DNA from: Sanchytrium tribonematis
Lineage: Eukaryota; Sanchytriomycota; Sanchytriomycetes; Sanchytriales; Sanchytriaceae
Direction: 5' to 3'
Length of the DNA stretch: 24,441 bases
Assembly: GCA_018985235.1 (NCBI GenBank)
Contig: JADGIG010000072.1
Coordinates: 1 to 24,441 of the forward strand
Position 1 is the stretch's first letter; each line of letters begins with the position of its first letter. The translations under genes were made by a program, and so were the position numbers. Shown here in pieces: positions 1 through 8,558 of the stretch. A model generated the notes under the pieces. The model was not told the DNA's origin and searched no databases. It saw only the letters and a program-made list of their open reading frames with translations.

Positions 1-3000
1 ACAGATCTCTAACGTCTTCCTTAGTTAAGGCACCTATTTCTATCTTGGCGAAGGCCAAAAAAATATCACTCGCTTCCTGAAATCTGTTCCAAACAAGGAC
101 GTTGGTGCAAACAGGTATAATTGTATATGATTTCATTAAAGATGGAAAATCATAACCTTTTAATTTTTGAATATAATTTTCTAAAATTGACTTTGATAAA
201 AACTTTCCATAAGAAAACAAATTCTTCATATTGGACAGAAAATAAGCAGCATTTTTGAAATTTACATTGTCAATAACAAATGTGATACAAATATTTTTGA
301 TTTTGGGAAGCATAATGCCAGATAAAATGTAGTCGATCAGATCGAGTAACGAGCCAGCTTTTACATAAGATTGATTTGCCTTATCGGTGATCTTTTGTAA
401 AATATCCAAGGCATCAAGTGGCCTAGGTATGTAACATAAAATAATAGCATTCATTTGAAAAGCTGCAAAAAACTGACGAATGCCATTCAAAAACCATGGC
501 AAGATATTAAAGTCATGAGCAATACTCTGCTGGGTCAGATTTTCGATATTAATATTTTTATACAGTACTTCCTTCTCCACAACGTATGTAAAATTTGACA
601 AATTTGGCTTCTCAGAAACAAACAAATTGAAGCGAATAGATTGAAATGTAACTTTTCTTGCTTGGTCATCAAAATAAAAGCTATATTTGCTAATAAAGTG
701 AAACAAATTTAAAATAAAATTACTGCCATATTTATCACTACTGATCGATTCTGCAGAATATATATTGATGATTTGAAAATCGCCAAATCTAGGTTTCCTT
801 ATAAAAGGATCTTCTAATAAAACTGTGACAAATTCGAGAAAAAGATGTACGTCTTCTAAAGTGGTATCTTTTGCACAGACAAATGAAATTCCACTTTCAA
901 TATTTTCGCCCTTGCCTATAAATGTTTTAATATATTTCTCGTTTTCCAGCTTAGGATAAACCCTTTGAAAATTAACGATACCCAATCGGCTAACGGTAGC
1001 TGGTGAAGCATAATTTAAGTCCTGAACTTTAAAAAGGTATTTACATTTCCTGAGGCTAACTCTTTCACCATTTGGAAGTGTTAATAACTTGTTGTCATCC
1101 ATCGCGGAGTTCAAGATCTCGACCCACTCAGGATCAATCAACCCGTCAAATATAACAATTCCTCCGTCTAAAAATGCCTTTGTTAGTTTTCCAAGGAGCC
1201 CTTCAATCCACGCTTCATCCATGTATCCTGTCAAACACTTCCTCGAAACAGATTTAGGATCTATAAATACGTGCTCTATGCCATGGTGACGTAAATATAC
1301 ATCAATACAGCTAGACTTGCCAGTATTTGGTCCACCCACCAAGCATACGCCAGTTTTCGATTTTAAAAGTTGGTTCAATTGTTTTAACTGTATTTGGAAA
1401 TCCTCGTTATTTTGATAACCCAATGCAGAAATAGTTTGATCATATTCATCGCATACATCTTTAATGTTTTGTTTAAAATGATTGTTGAAGATTCCTTTAA
1501 AGATAGTGCAATCATCAGGATTCAATCTTGATGAAAGGCTTTGATACAAAGATCGGCTAAGATTTGAGTCCGTTAATGATTGAACTATTGGCTTCAAAGA
1601 CCTCAAACCAAAGTCATATGTCTTTCTTTTAATTAAAACTTGTTCTAAAGATTTCGAAAAAGACACTAAGCACTTAATGTCACTTTCAGATATATCCAAC
1701 TTTTGACTTTGCAACATTGTAGTCAAAATCAAAAATATATCTGTGGAATCCATTTGAATATACTTAAATAACTGCCTAATGACTGAGGGCAATTCTCTTC
1801 TACCACCATATTCTTTGCTTGCAGGATTCATTGTGATTGCTGTAATATTGGTAGGTACAGAGACTGTCATGTCCAAAAATTGAACCTGAGATTCTTTATT
1901 ATATTGGGCAATTTGAATTTTTTTAAGATCCTGGCTAATAAGAGTCATTACTTGATTTTCTAGACGATTAAACTCGTCAAAACAGCCCCATTGATTGCTC
2001 AAAATAATTCCGCAATATATTTTGCGAAAACTTTCAATATCAATTTTATCATCACAATTAAAAACTATGACCTGCTTGCCCAATAAAGAAGCCAAGTATT
2101 TAATAGTTTCAGTTTTTCCGGTTCCCGCAATACCACTAGGGTTAGGACCCAAACCTATACTAAATGACATCAATGTAGTCATTACGCACTTTAGAGTCTG
2201 TCTCGTGAATACTAGCTTTTCAAATTCTCCCAAGTACTCAAAACCATATTCTATGCTTGTATCGAATAACTTAATAATGCATGTTTGGCTTTCAGAGTAA
2301 AATCTTAGAAAACGAATCCATTCAAAAGCATATATGCTTTTTGGAAAATTGATCTTAAGTTCCTGAATGATAAAGTGCTGGTATTGCTTAATAATAATGT
2401 CGCTTTCAAATGTTTTTAAAGATTTTTGATCATTCTGTTTGATACAATATTCACAATGCTTCGTGAATGAGACCAGAGCAATGAGATTCCGAATCTGAGA
2501 GCATGCTTTCTGTCCATTGAATTGTGCTATAAGTGTGGTTCTGCAACTATTTACAATTAAGGGTATCGACAACTCCGGATTCTGTAGCTCGACCGCTGGA
2601 AAATACAGTTCTTCAATATTATTTGACACACCTACAATTTTTTGGTCCTTGAGAATTACCTCATGTGCCCCTGATATGAATTTGTTTATATACTTGTTCA
2701 AAGTCTGAACTTCATGCCCATTGCTCAAAAGATATAAAAGCTCCGCATTACTAAGAAAATAAAATCTGTTAAAAATCTGCCTTTTAGTATCAAGATACTG
2801 TATTATCTGGTTCTCGATAATTAGGAGCTCAGAAAAAAGGTCTACCTTAATGTGGCGAAGATCAATTAAGTTGCATTTCGTGTATAATGTCAGCTCTTTG
2901 ATACAGTCAGCATCAATCTTTTTAAACTTTTGTGCATCAACATTAGTCTTGGAAGTTAAAATAATATTACGGATATCTAGCCATTTGATCTCGAGCTCTT

Positions 3001-5404
3001 TTATAGATTTCAAATTCTTCCTGAGATTTCCAAAGTCATTTTTAAGTGACTCAACATCAGCTAGCACAGTTTGCTTAATCGGCGAATTTTGTATTACCTC
3101 AATTTCGGAAAGTTTTTCATCAATTGTTTTAATTAATGACTTTATATTAGAAATGACGCCGTATTCGATGTCATATATTTTTCTTGGACTTTCTTTAGTA
3201 ATTTTTAATTGAAAGACATTTTTCGCCTCAACAAGGATTGAGCTAATTTTTTTCTCCAATATTGCTTTTTCATTAATCATAAGAATTTCTTTTTCGTTTT
3301 TTGTTAAATCTAGCATTGATAAGTCAAAGAGATTTATCTCTTTGTGATCTAAAGATGAACCCAAAAGTTGAAGTACGAAACTGAATTGATCAGTGTAAAT
3401 GTCGAAACGTATCATTTCAATGATTTTCAAACATTTGTCAACAAAGTCAACAAATGGAATTCCATTAAAAGTTGATTTTTTTCTTAGTTTTAATAATTTT
3501 GGTTTCAATTTTTCTTTGCATATTAAATAGGGCTGTTTCATTTCATGCTGCAATTCGAAATAATCATCATTAGAGTCCATCCAAGAAATAAGGCTTGTGA
3601 TTTGGTCTTTCATGTTTGCGACTTTTGAAGTGAGAACGTAGGTGCTATTTAGATCCGAAAACAAGTCTGAATATTTGATCAATGCATCACTATCCAAATT
3701 AATTCTCGAAATTATGACCAAGAGCTCTGATTTTGAATACTCAAATCTAGACACTTTATATAATTCATCTGCATTGTACCTGGTCAAAATGTTTTCCACT
3801 TCCTCAACTATTAGTTCCCTTTGTTTACTTAACAATTCATCCCGCCTTGAAAGTATGCTGGGTAAATTTTTATCAATTTTGTTTTTCAATTGTCGCAAAT
3901 TGCCTACATTGATTTTATATTTTGCACAGTCATCCTCTAGTGATTTATAATTTCTTGGTTGTACATATTTTATAATCAGATTCAGAGCTTCAACATCGAA
4001 GGTTTCAATCAAGTTTATCTTAGAATATTCTTCTAGAGTCAATTTTATATTATCAAACTCCTTTTGAAAACTTTTGGCTTTCTGAAGAAAGCTTTTTTCG
4101 TATAGGTTTTTCAAATACTCATTAAAAAGTTTATAATCAAAGTTAAAAATACCAGCTTTTACATTCGAAAAAGGGGCGTAGTCTGCGTGTTCCAATTTTC
4201 TAGCAATCTGGGCTATAATATGTTCAAGATAATTTTGTAGGAAAGTAAATTCCTTCTCAATTTGCAAGTATATTTCTTTCTTAACAATTACTTGGTACGT
4301 ACCAGTATTCAAGCCTTTGAAGTTGACTGAGATGTTATAAAGTCTCTTTAAAATCTTATAAGCAGATTTTTTTAATTCTAAAATTGCCAGAAATTTAAGA
4401 GATTGAAAATCTTCAGATAAAAAGTCTGTGATTTCAATGTTTAGACAAAGCCATCTTTTTAAGCTCATACAATCCAAATTTAAGCAAAGAGTTTTGAAAA
4501 TCTGTTGATTAATATGGTCATTGTATTCCTTATTGTCGCTTTGCATTTCACCTAAAATTGACTTCCATTCTTCGAAGTTGTTGATGATGTCGAGTTGGCT
4601 AAGTTTCTTCACAGCCTCAAGTTTGCCTGAGTGTGTCATTTGAATTTTAACGATATTTTTGTTTAATTGGTCAAAACTTTCCAACATCTTCAAGATTTCA
4701 AGATATCTACCTTGCTTCAAATCGATATCATTGGAGAGATCCATCCAAGAAACATCCAAAAAACTATTCAGTTGTCTTTCAAAATCTTCTACTTTTGTCA
4801 AAAATCCTAAGAAGTAATGAGGAATTAATGTTGGAAGCTTAGTGTATTCTTCTATCATTTGCATCAATTTAACGGCAAGTTTGTGGATTTTACGATGCAA
4901 CAGGACATAAGCCTGTACTTTGCCTTGTATGTAAAAGCTTTCATTTATCATATCGCCATACTTTACGTCGTAATTGACCATAAATGATTCGGTTTTTTTG
5001 TCAAAACTTAAAATATTCCCTTTGAGTATATCCGGGTATTGCTTGTGCCAATTATCAATTACTTCCCCATCGTCATCCAAATACTCATTTAGCAATAATT
5101 TGTCAAAAGCTGTCAACTCCTGCACATATGTACTAATTTCGATTTTCAAATCTTTAAAGTAATTAAGTTCTGTTATTTTACCATATGTAATAAACCAAGT
5201 AATCTCGCTCATTTTAGATTTTTCATCAATCATTTTGAGCTTCAGATCTTTTAGCGAAAATTGCTTGACAAAAAATTGCAATCTTGAGTGTTCTTTGTAA
5301 TTTTCAAGGGCTTGGATTTGTGATACATGATCGAAGTTTTCAATTTCAAACAGAAGCATGTCGATTGGAAGTTCTTGCAGATGTTTTATTAAATCACCAG
5401 GCAT
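1..5404 (-). CDS. DYNC2H1: Cytoplasmic dynein-2 (IFT retrograde) heavy chain, 5' part; 3' end lies outside the window
   Basis: An open frame of about 1801 codons starts at the ATG at 5404-5402 and runs off the left edge. It is the motor heavy chain that drives retrograde intraflagellar transport. Residues ~1-900 are a helical tail plus linker (DHC_N2-like). AAA1 has a P-loop GIAGTGKT (residues 1091-1098) preceded by GLGPNPS; that context resembles dynein-2 (GLGGNPYGPAGTGKTE) more than axonemal or cytoplasmic dynein-1. Walker B is CFDEFNRLE (D1143, E1144), followed by ITMNPASKEYGGRRELP. AAA2 has GGPNTGKSS (K1363), IDPEWVEILNSAMDDNKLLTLPNGERV and ASPATVSRLG. AAA3 begins near residue 1640 but has no recognisable Walker A. 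The tail before AAA1 is roughly 600 residues shorter than I expect for animal DYNC2H1. An in-frame TGA 24 codons upstream supports this ATG. No introns are needed. The dynein heavy chain family is certain; dynein-2 is strong but rests on motif resemblance. Confidence 0.88.
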   Translation of the reverse strand, partial: MPGDLIKHLQELPIDMLLFEIENFDHVSQIQALENYKEHSRLQFFVKQFSLKDLKLKMIDEKSKMSEITWFITYGKITELNYFKDLKIEISTYVQELTAFDKLLLNEYLDDDGEVIDNWHKQYPDILKGNILSFDKKTESFMVNYDVKYGDMINESFYIQGKVQAYVLLHRKIHKLAVKLMQMIEEYTKLPTLIPHYFLGFLTKVEDFERQLNSFLDVSWMDLSNDIDLKQGRYLEILKMLESFDQLNKNIVKIQMTHSGKLEAVKKLSQLDIINNFEEWKSILGEMQSDNKEYNDHINQQIFKTLCLNLDCMSLKRWLCLNIEITDFLSEDFQSLKFLAILELKKSAYKILKRLYNISVNFKGLNTGTYQVIVKKEIYLQIEKEFTFLQNYLEHIIAQIARKLEHADYAPFSNVKAGIFNFDYKLFNEYLKNLYEKSFLQKAKSFQKEFDNIKLTLEEYSKINLIETFDVEALNLIIKYVQPRNYKSLEDDCAKYKINVGNLRQLKNKIDKNLPSILSRRDELLSKQRELIVEEVENILTRYNADELYKVSRFEYSKSELLVIISRINLDSDALIKYSDLFSDLNSTYVLTSKVANMKDQITSLISWMDSNDDYFELQHEMKQPYLICKEKLKPKLLKLRKKSTFNGIPFVDFVDKCLKIIEMIRFDIYTDQFSFVLQLLGSSLDHKEINLFDLSMLDLTKNEKEILMINEKAILEKKISSILVEAKNVFQLKITKESPRKIYDIEYGVISNIKSLIKTIDEKLSEIEVIQNSPIKQTVLADVESLKNDFGNLRKNLKSIKELEIKWLDIRNIILTSKTNVDAQKFKKIDADCIKELTLYTKCNLIDLRHIKVDLFSELLIIENQIIQYLDTKRQIFNRFYFLSNAELLYLLSNGHEVQTLNKYINKFISGAHEVILKDQKIVGVSNNIEELYFPAVELQNPELSIPLIVNSCRTTLIAQFNGQKACSQIRNLIALVSFTKHCEYCIKQNDQKSLKTFESDIIIKQYQHFIIQELKINFPKSIYAFEWIRFLRFYSESQTCIIKLFDTSIEYGFEYLGEFEKLVFTRQTLKCVMTTLMSFSIGLGPNPSGIAGTGKTETIKYLASLLGKQVIVFNCDDKIDIESFRKIYCGIILSNQWGCFDEFNRLENQVMTLISQDLKKIQIAQYNKESQVQFLDMTVSVPTNITAITMNPASKEYGGRRELPSVIRQLFKYIQMDSTDIFLILTTMLQSQKLDISESDIKCLVSFSKSLEQVLIKRKTYDFGLRSLKPIVQSLTDSNLSRSLYQSLSSRLNPDDCTIFKGIFNNHFKQNIKDVCDEYDQTISALGYQNNEDFQIQLKQLNQLLKSKTGVCLVGGPNTGKSSCIDVYLRHHGIEHVFIDPKSVSRKCLTGYMDEAWIEGLLGKLTKAFLDGGIVIFDGLIDPEWVEILNSAMDDNKLLTLPNGERVSLRKCKYLFKVQDLNYASPATVSRLGIVNFQRVYPKLENEKYIKTFIGKGENIESGISFVCAKDTTLEDVHLFLEFVTVLLEDPFIRKPRFGDFQIINIYSAESISSDKYGSNFILNLFHFISKYSFYFDDQARKVTFQSIRFNLFVSEKPNLSNFTYVVEKEVLYKNINIENLTQQSIAHDFNILPWFLNGIRQFFAAFQMNAIILCYIPRPLDALDILQKITDKANQSYVKAGSLLDLIDYILSGIMLPKIKNICITFVIDNVNFKNAAYFLSNMKNLFSYGKFLSKSILENYIQKLKGYDFPSLMKSYTIIPVCTNVLVWNRFQEASDIFLAFAKIEIGALTKEDVRDL

Positions 5405-5473
5405 TTTGCGACCAAAATGAATTTGTTTCACAATTACATTATTGAAAAGAAAATAAATGCAAATTTGAGGTCC

Positions 5474-5800
5474 TCAAGCAGTGTGTTTATTAATGGCATT
5501 GATAAAATCCTTTATGTCTTGATCTCCTATCTTATTTGCGTAAGCAAAGCTAGAAGTCAAATTACCCTTGAAGATATTTAAAATCGACAAAAGCTTGCAT
5601 TTTTCATTTGATTCCTCCAAAGAATTGATAAGAGATTCCGCCAGCTCATATTTTCGGAAATATAGCGAAAAATATGCTCTGTTTTCTAAAATTTCCTGAG
5701 TTATTTCTAGCTCAACAGATTCTGCTTTGGAAAAGTAATGTTCTGCTAACTGTATATTCCCATTGAAGAGTGCCTTACGACCCAACGCACTCGTTGACAT
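5474..5800 (-). CDS. Small TPR-like helical protein (108 aa), unassigned
   Basis: An ATG-started frame of 108 residues, predicted almost entirely helical. Two or three degenerate helix-turn-helix units resemble tetratricopeptide repeats: residues ~5-28 (alternating small and hydrophobic positions, AEHYFSKAE), ~38-62 (NRAYFSLYFRKYELAESLI) and ~68-90. No signal peptide or membrane segment is visible. The ATG lies in a 94-bp divergent promoter shared with the plus-strand flavoprotein gene. The TGA stop is 69 bp from the dynein start and in the same frame. It loosely recalls the C-terminal TPR part of TRAPPC12, but I cannot assign it. It could also be a remnant of a longer TPR protein. That it is a real gene is likely from its composition and clean spacing. 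Confidence 0.6.
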   Translation of the reverse strand: MSTSALGRKALFNGNIQLAEHYFSKAESVELEITQEILENRAYFSLYFRKYELAESLINSLEESNEKCKLLSILNIFKGNLTSSFAYANKIGDQDIKDFINAINKHTA

Positions 5801-5894
5801 TATAGGAGGAAATTTGCAACAAGCTCAATTTTTCATTTGAGTGGTTACATGATTGGCCAAATTCTATTTAAACTACAAAAGTCCTCGTAGTTTA
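5801..5894. promoter_or_regulatory. Divergent promoter with a CCAAT box
   Basis: This 94-bp gap separates two divergently transcribed genes (start codons at 5800 on minus and 5895 on plus). It holds ATTGG (reverse CCAAT) at 5852-5856, within the near-palindrome ATTGGCCAAAT. An ATG at 5849 opens a frame that closes at TAG after 13 codons, so it is either upstream of transcription start or a short leader frame. Promoter function is inferred from gene layout. Confidence 0.45.
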
Positions 5895-6551
5895 ATGTCA
5901 ACATTTCAAGATTCATTTAAAAAGGATTTTGAGAGCCACTTTTCTTGTTCGACTGATGTGTTGCTGGAGAAACCATTAATGGTATCTATGTTTGTTGATA
6001 GAAAATATGCGTCATCAACTTGGAGCCCTATTCATTTTATGGGCTTTTTGCCTGAAAATGAGCAGTTTTTAGTGTTTTGCGCTCGTCTAAATGATCCTAA
6101 TGTGATTGCATTGAAAACAGGAAATTATGCTACTCTGCATCTATCACTGCCTTTCACTAGCAATTGGACTTTTTCCGGAAAGTTGTATAATGTTTCTCAT
6201 CCAAAAACGTACACCCGATTTTTCCCTCCATCGATATTTGACGAAGCTTCGAAGTTTTTTTGGCACAAGAAAAGACTGGATGCTTGGTTAAATACTTCTA
6301 ATGAATTTCGAGCATTGTTGATGCAAACTGAATATCTGGAAACTGATTCTAAAAAGTTAGAGATTTACTATGAGCAATTAAACAATTCCGCGATAGAATT
6401 ACCGCACGACGAGCATGCCACATTACTACAAAACTTTTGTTACTTAGTAATGAAGGCAACAGATATTGTGTGCGATTCCCAAGATACGATGTCAAAAACA
6501 AGTTATCATTTAAGCGGAGAAAATTGGGATATTGTTGAAGCTGATTTGTAG
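5895..6551 (+). CDS. Pyridoxamine 5'-phosphate oxidase-like flavin-binding protein (Alr4036 type)
   Basis: 218 aa from the first in-frame ATG (5895). The frame extends upstream only through non-ATG codons to about 5853, so the ATG start is preferred. The order of elements resembles the split-barrel PNPOx-like Alr4036 family: a first strand pair with PIHFMGFLPEN (residues ~47-57), VFCARLNDPNVIALKTGNY, then LHLSLPFTSNWTFSGKLYNV, where the family has a W-F-P..EQFRI-G element. A later RLDAWLNTSNEFRALL segment matches the family's R..W..LS...R block. Such proteins bind FMN and may oxidise pyridoxamine phosphate or other substrates. Binding residues are not clearly conserved here, so catalysis is uncertain. 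A TAG stop is followed directly by AATAAA. Moderate confidence in the fold, low in the reaction. Confidence 0.55.
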   Translation: MSTFQDSFKKDFESHFSCSTDVLLEKPLMVSMFVDRKYASSTWSPIHFMGFLPENEQFLVFCARLNDPNVIALKTGNYATLHLSLPFTSNWTFSGKLYNVSHPKTYTRFFPPSIFDEASKFFWHKKRLDAWLNTSNEFRALLMQTEYLETDSKKLEIYYEQLNNSAIELPHDEHATLLQNFCYLVMKATDIVCDSQDTMSKTSYHLSGENWDIVEADL

Positions 6552-6557
6552 AATAAA
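6552..6557 (+). terminator. AATAAA directly after the flavoprotein stop codon
   Basis: The TAG stop (6549-6551) is followed without a gap by AATAAA, the canonical polyadenylation hexamer. Function is inferred from sequence only. Confidence 0.55.
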
Positions 6558-6849
6558 CCATTAATCTTTTATCCTTGCTTTACAAATCATAATCATGCAA
6601 GAATTAAGAGCTTTAATAAGGCCTTGCCGATTCTACGCTGAATTTGTCGTCAATTTAAATAACATTACCGTACCATCATATTTAAAAGTGTTGGACTTTG
6701 TTCAATGAAGAACTCGCGTTGTGAAAAACTTGGGGTTAGATTGGCAAACAACCAAAGTCATGGAAATTAATACTTATGTACGTTGTGATTGGCAATCTTA
6801 ATAATCCTTTGTGAAAAGCTACATAAAAACGTGAATGTAAATTTTTGGG
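6558..6849 (+). other. Intergenic region upstream of tyrosinase with a small interrupted ORF and CCAAT boxes
   Basis: This gap holds an ATG frame at 6595 of 37 codons ending in TGA (6706-6708). The same frame then stays open for 30 more codons to tandem TAA TAA (6799-6804). I do not recognise the encoded peptide; it could be a decayed gene, a leader frame or chance. No 19-nt intron matching the local consensus removes the TGA. ATTGG (reverse CCAAT) occurs at 6740-6744 and 6788-6792, the latter 58 bp before the tyrosinase ATG, so the right part is probably its promoter. Confidence 0.35.
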
Positions 6850-8556
6850 ATGCTCTTATCACTATCTTTATTATCTGCTCAGGAGACAGCATTATGTAGT
6901 ACTCCTAGAGTCCGTAAAGAATACTCCACCCTTTCAGATGCGGAGAGATCTTCATTGGCAAAAGGTTTCGATGCCCTCCAAAAAAGTGGTCGCTTGGCCT
7001 ATTACGGTAAAAAGCACACCGACCTATTTGAAATCATTCATGGCAATGATGACTTTTTACCAGCACATCGTGGATTCATTTGGGATTTCGAAAATGATCT
7101 CCGAGAAGCATCTGGCGACCCTACTTTAACTTTGCCATATATCGACGAGGGAACTCTTGCTGATCAATATGGAACGGGAGCTCGTGACGCTTTACAGCAA
7201 ATGGACATAGGAAGTATGACAGGCTGTGTTCAAGGAGGAATGCTTGAAAATTGGCAGACTTCATTTCCGAACTCTCACTGTATCGCAAGAGGTGCTAATG
7301 GTAATGCATTAAGGGGAAAAGCTGTTATCGATGCCTTTATCGCGACCACTTCTGACTTTTCTCAATTTTCTTCCAATTTTGAAAACACTTTTCATGCTGA
7401 GTTTCATATATATATTGGTGGTGATATGGCAAATCAATGGAGTTCAAACGATCCCATCTTCTTTTTTCATCATTGCTTTATCGATTATATGTTTCTGAGA
7501 TGGCAGATCGTTCATGAAGCATTTCAAACACCACCAAAAAGTATTTCCAAATCGGTAATGCCAACCCACCCAATTACGGCACAGCAATCGGCAAAAATGG
7601 AAGGACTTTGTGTTCAATATATTGACAAAAGCAGCCCTATTCGTTCTACAACGTCAAATGTTTTCACTCCTCCGCAAGACCAAAATATTACCGATAATGC
7701 AAACGATACAAGTGGTACAATTACACCTCCGATTGCACCAACACCTGTGACCAACTCTACGGACACTAATGATACTACTAATAATACCGCACTTGATGTG
7801 GATGGAAATCTTGATCTTGGTAATCCGACGCCAAATCTTCCACCACCTACAAAAGTTGCGCCTCCAAAAGACAGAAAGACTGACGAAACTGCACATCCAG
7901 TTCCGACAGAGGCCCAAAACACTCCACAAATCTCTCCTAGTCCCCAAAGTACTCCGGCGATTCCATCTATTCCTCAAAATCCTATCCCGGTTACTCCACA
8001 ACTTCTCCAGCCAGACCGCTCTAATACTCAAAATTCTCCAGCTGTTGGTCCAACCACAATTACTTCCGATTCTTTCGGTAATAACAAGCTGAGTTTTGTC
8101 AGCCCACCACCTGTTCCGAAAAGTAAGGTGAAACCTTCAAGACAATTTGTTCCACAAGGTTCAACTACAGAGCAGTACTACAGCATTTTGGCAAAGCAAG
8201 TCAAAAAATTTGTTCAAAAACCTACCAAAGAAGCTGTTGATGATTGCCTTAAAGTTGTTGTTGAATTTTATGAATTGTCTACAGTTTTTATTCCTGTCAA
8301 TATCCCTGTAAACGAGACAATGATCAAAAATATGGGAATGGATTTGGACAAATATAAAGAGTCGCAAAAAAGAGTTGACAGTATTGGAGAATCATTAGCC
8401 AAAGTTGGAAATTTGACTAAATTCGATGTTTCTTCCAATAAGGTACTTACCGCAGCTGCAAATGCTACAAATTATGATACGGGTCTCGTTCAGCAGTCAT
8501 CCTCGGCAACGCAAATTAGTGTATCATTTTTTATTCTTGCTATGTTCTGTCAATAA
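6850..8556 (+). CDS. Secreted tyrosinase (binuclear copper oxidase) with Ser/Thr/Pro linker and probable GPI anchor
   Basis: 568 aa. A short hydrophobic N-terminus (residues 1-~12) looks like a signal peptide. The tyrosinase domain spans ~16-225. Copper-A ligands are H56 (KKH), H64 (IIHGN) and H73 (PAHRGF). Copper-B ligands are H182 and H186 (FHAEFH) and H208 (FFHHCFIDYMFLRWQ). All six histidines are present, so the enzyme should oxidise phenols to quinones. The usual LPYWD motif reads LPYID (residues 95-99). Residues ~235-450 form a low-complexity Pro/Thr/Asn/Ser linker, followed by a ~95-residue helical segment. The last ~15 residues are hydrophobic after a small-residue stretch (SSSAT), typical of a GPI-attachment signal. 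The protein probably sits at the cell or spore wall. The start is fixed by an in-frame TAA at 6838-6840. The gene is intronless. Confidence 0.85.
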   Translation: MLLSLSLLSAQETALCSTPRVRKEYSTLSDAERSSLAKGFDALQKSGRLAYYGKKHTDLFEIIHGNDDFLPAHRGFIWDFENDLREASGDPTLTLPYIDEGTLADQYGTGARDALQQMDIGSMTGCVQGGMLENWQTSFPNSHCIARGANGNALRGKAVIDAFIATTSDFSQFSSNFENTFHAEFHIYIGGDMANQWSSNDPIFFFHHCFIDYMFLRWQIVHEAFQTPPKSISKSVMPTHPITAQQSAKMEGLCVQYIDKSSPIRSTTSNVFTPPQDQNITDNANDTSGTITPPIAPTPVTNSTDTNDTTNNTALDVDGNLDLGNPTPNLPPPTKVAPPKDRKTDETAHPVPTEAQNTPQISPSPQSTPAIPSIPQNPIPVTPQLLQPDRSNTQNSPAVGPTTITSDSFGNNKLSFVSPPPVPKSKVKPSRQFVPQGSTTEQYYSILAKQVKKFVQKPTKEAVDDCLKVVVEFYELSTVFIPVNIPVNETMIKNMGMDLDKYKESQKRVDSIGESLAKVGNLTKFDVSSNKVLTAAANATNYDTGLVQQSSSATQISVSFFILAMFCQ

Positions 8557-8557
8557 A
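8552..8557 (+). terminator. AATAAA enclosing the tyrosinase stop codon
   Basis: The stop TAA (8554-8556) is the middle of AATAAA. The convergent proline dehydrogenase stop is only 2 bp further on, so the 3' UTRs of both transcripts must run into each other's coding sequence. Confidence 0.55.
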
Positions 8558-8558
8558 T

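Noticed and set aside
1089-5162. Several plus-strand open frames of 60-120 codons opposite the dynein gene
   Set aside because: They are antisense shadows of a continuous 1801-codon dynein frame with clear motifs, and encode low-complexity hydrophobic peptides.
5853-5894. Start of the PNPOx-like protein at TTG 5853
   Set aside because: Nuclear eukaryotic genes rarely start at TTG; an in-frame ATG at 5895 is available. The same reasoning moved the starts of PRODH, MscL-1, WDR75 and PXMP4 to their first ATG.
6670-6688. GTACCATCATATTTAAAAG as a further 19-nt intron in the small ORF upstream of tyrosinase
   Set aside because: Right length and GT...AG ends, but it ends AAAAG not TAG and has T, not A, at position 14. 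Splicing it yields only a 36-aa unrecognised peptide.
6721-6739. GTGAAAAACTTGGGGTTAG as a 19-nt intron
   Set aside because: Starts GTG, lacks the YTNAY branch signal, and no protein homology supports excision.
7614-8367. Minus-strand and alternative-frame open stretches within the tyrosinase linker
   Set aside because: They arise from the repetitive Pro/Thr/Asn codon composition of the linker and resemble no family.
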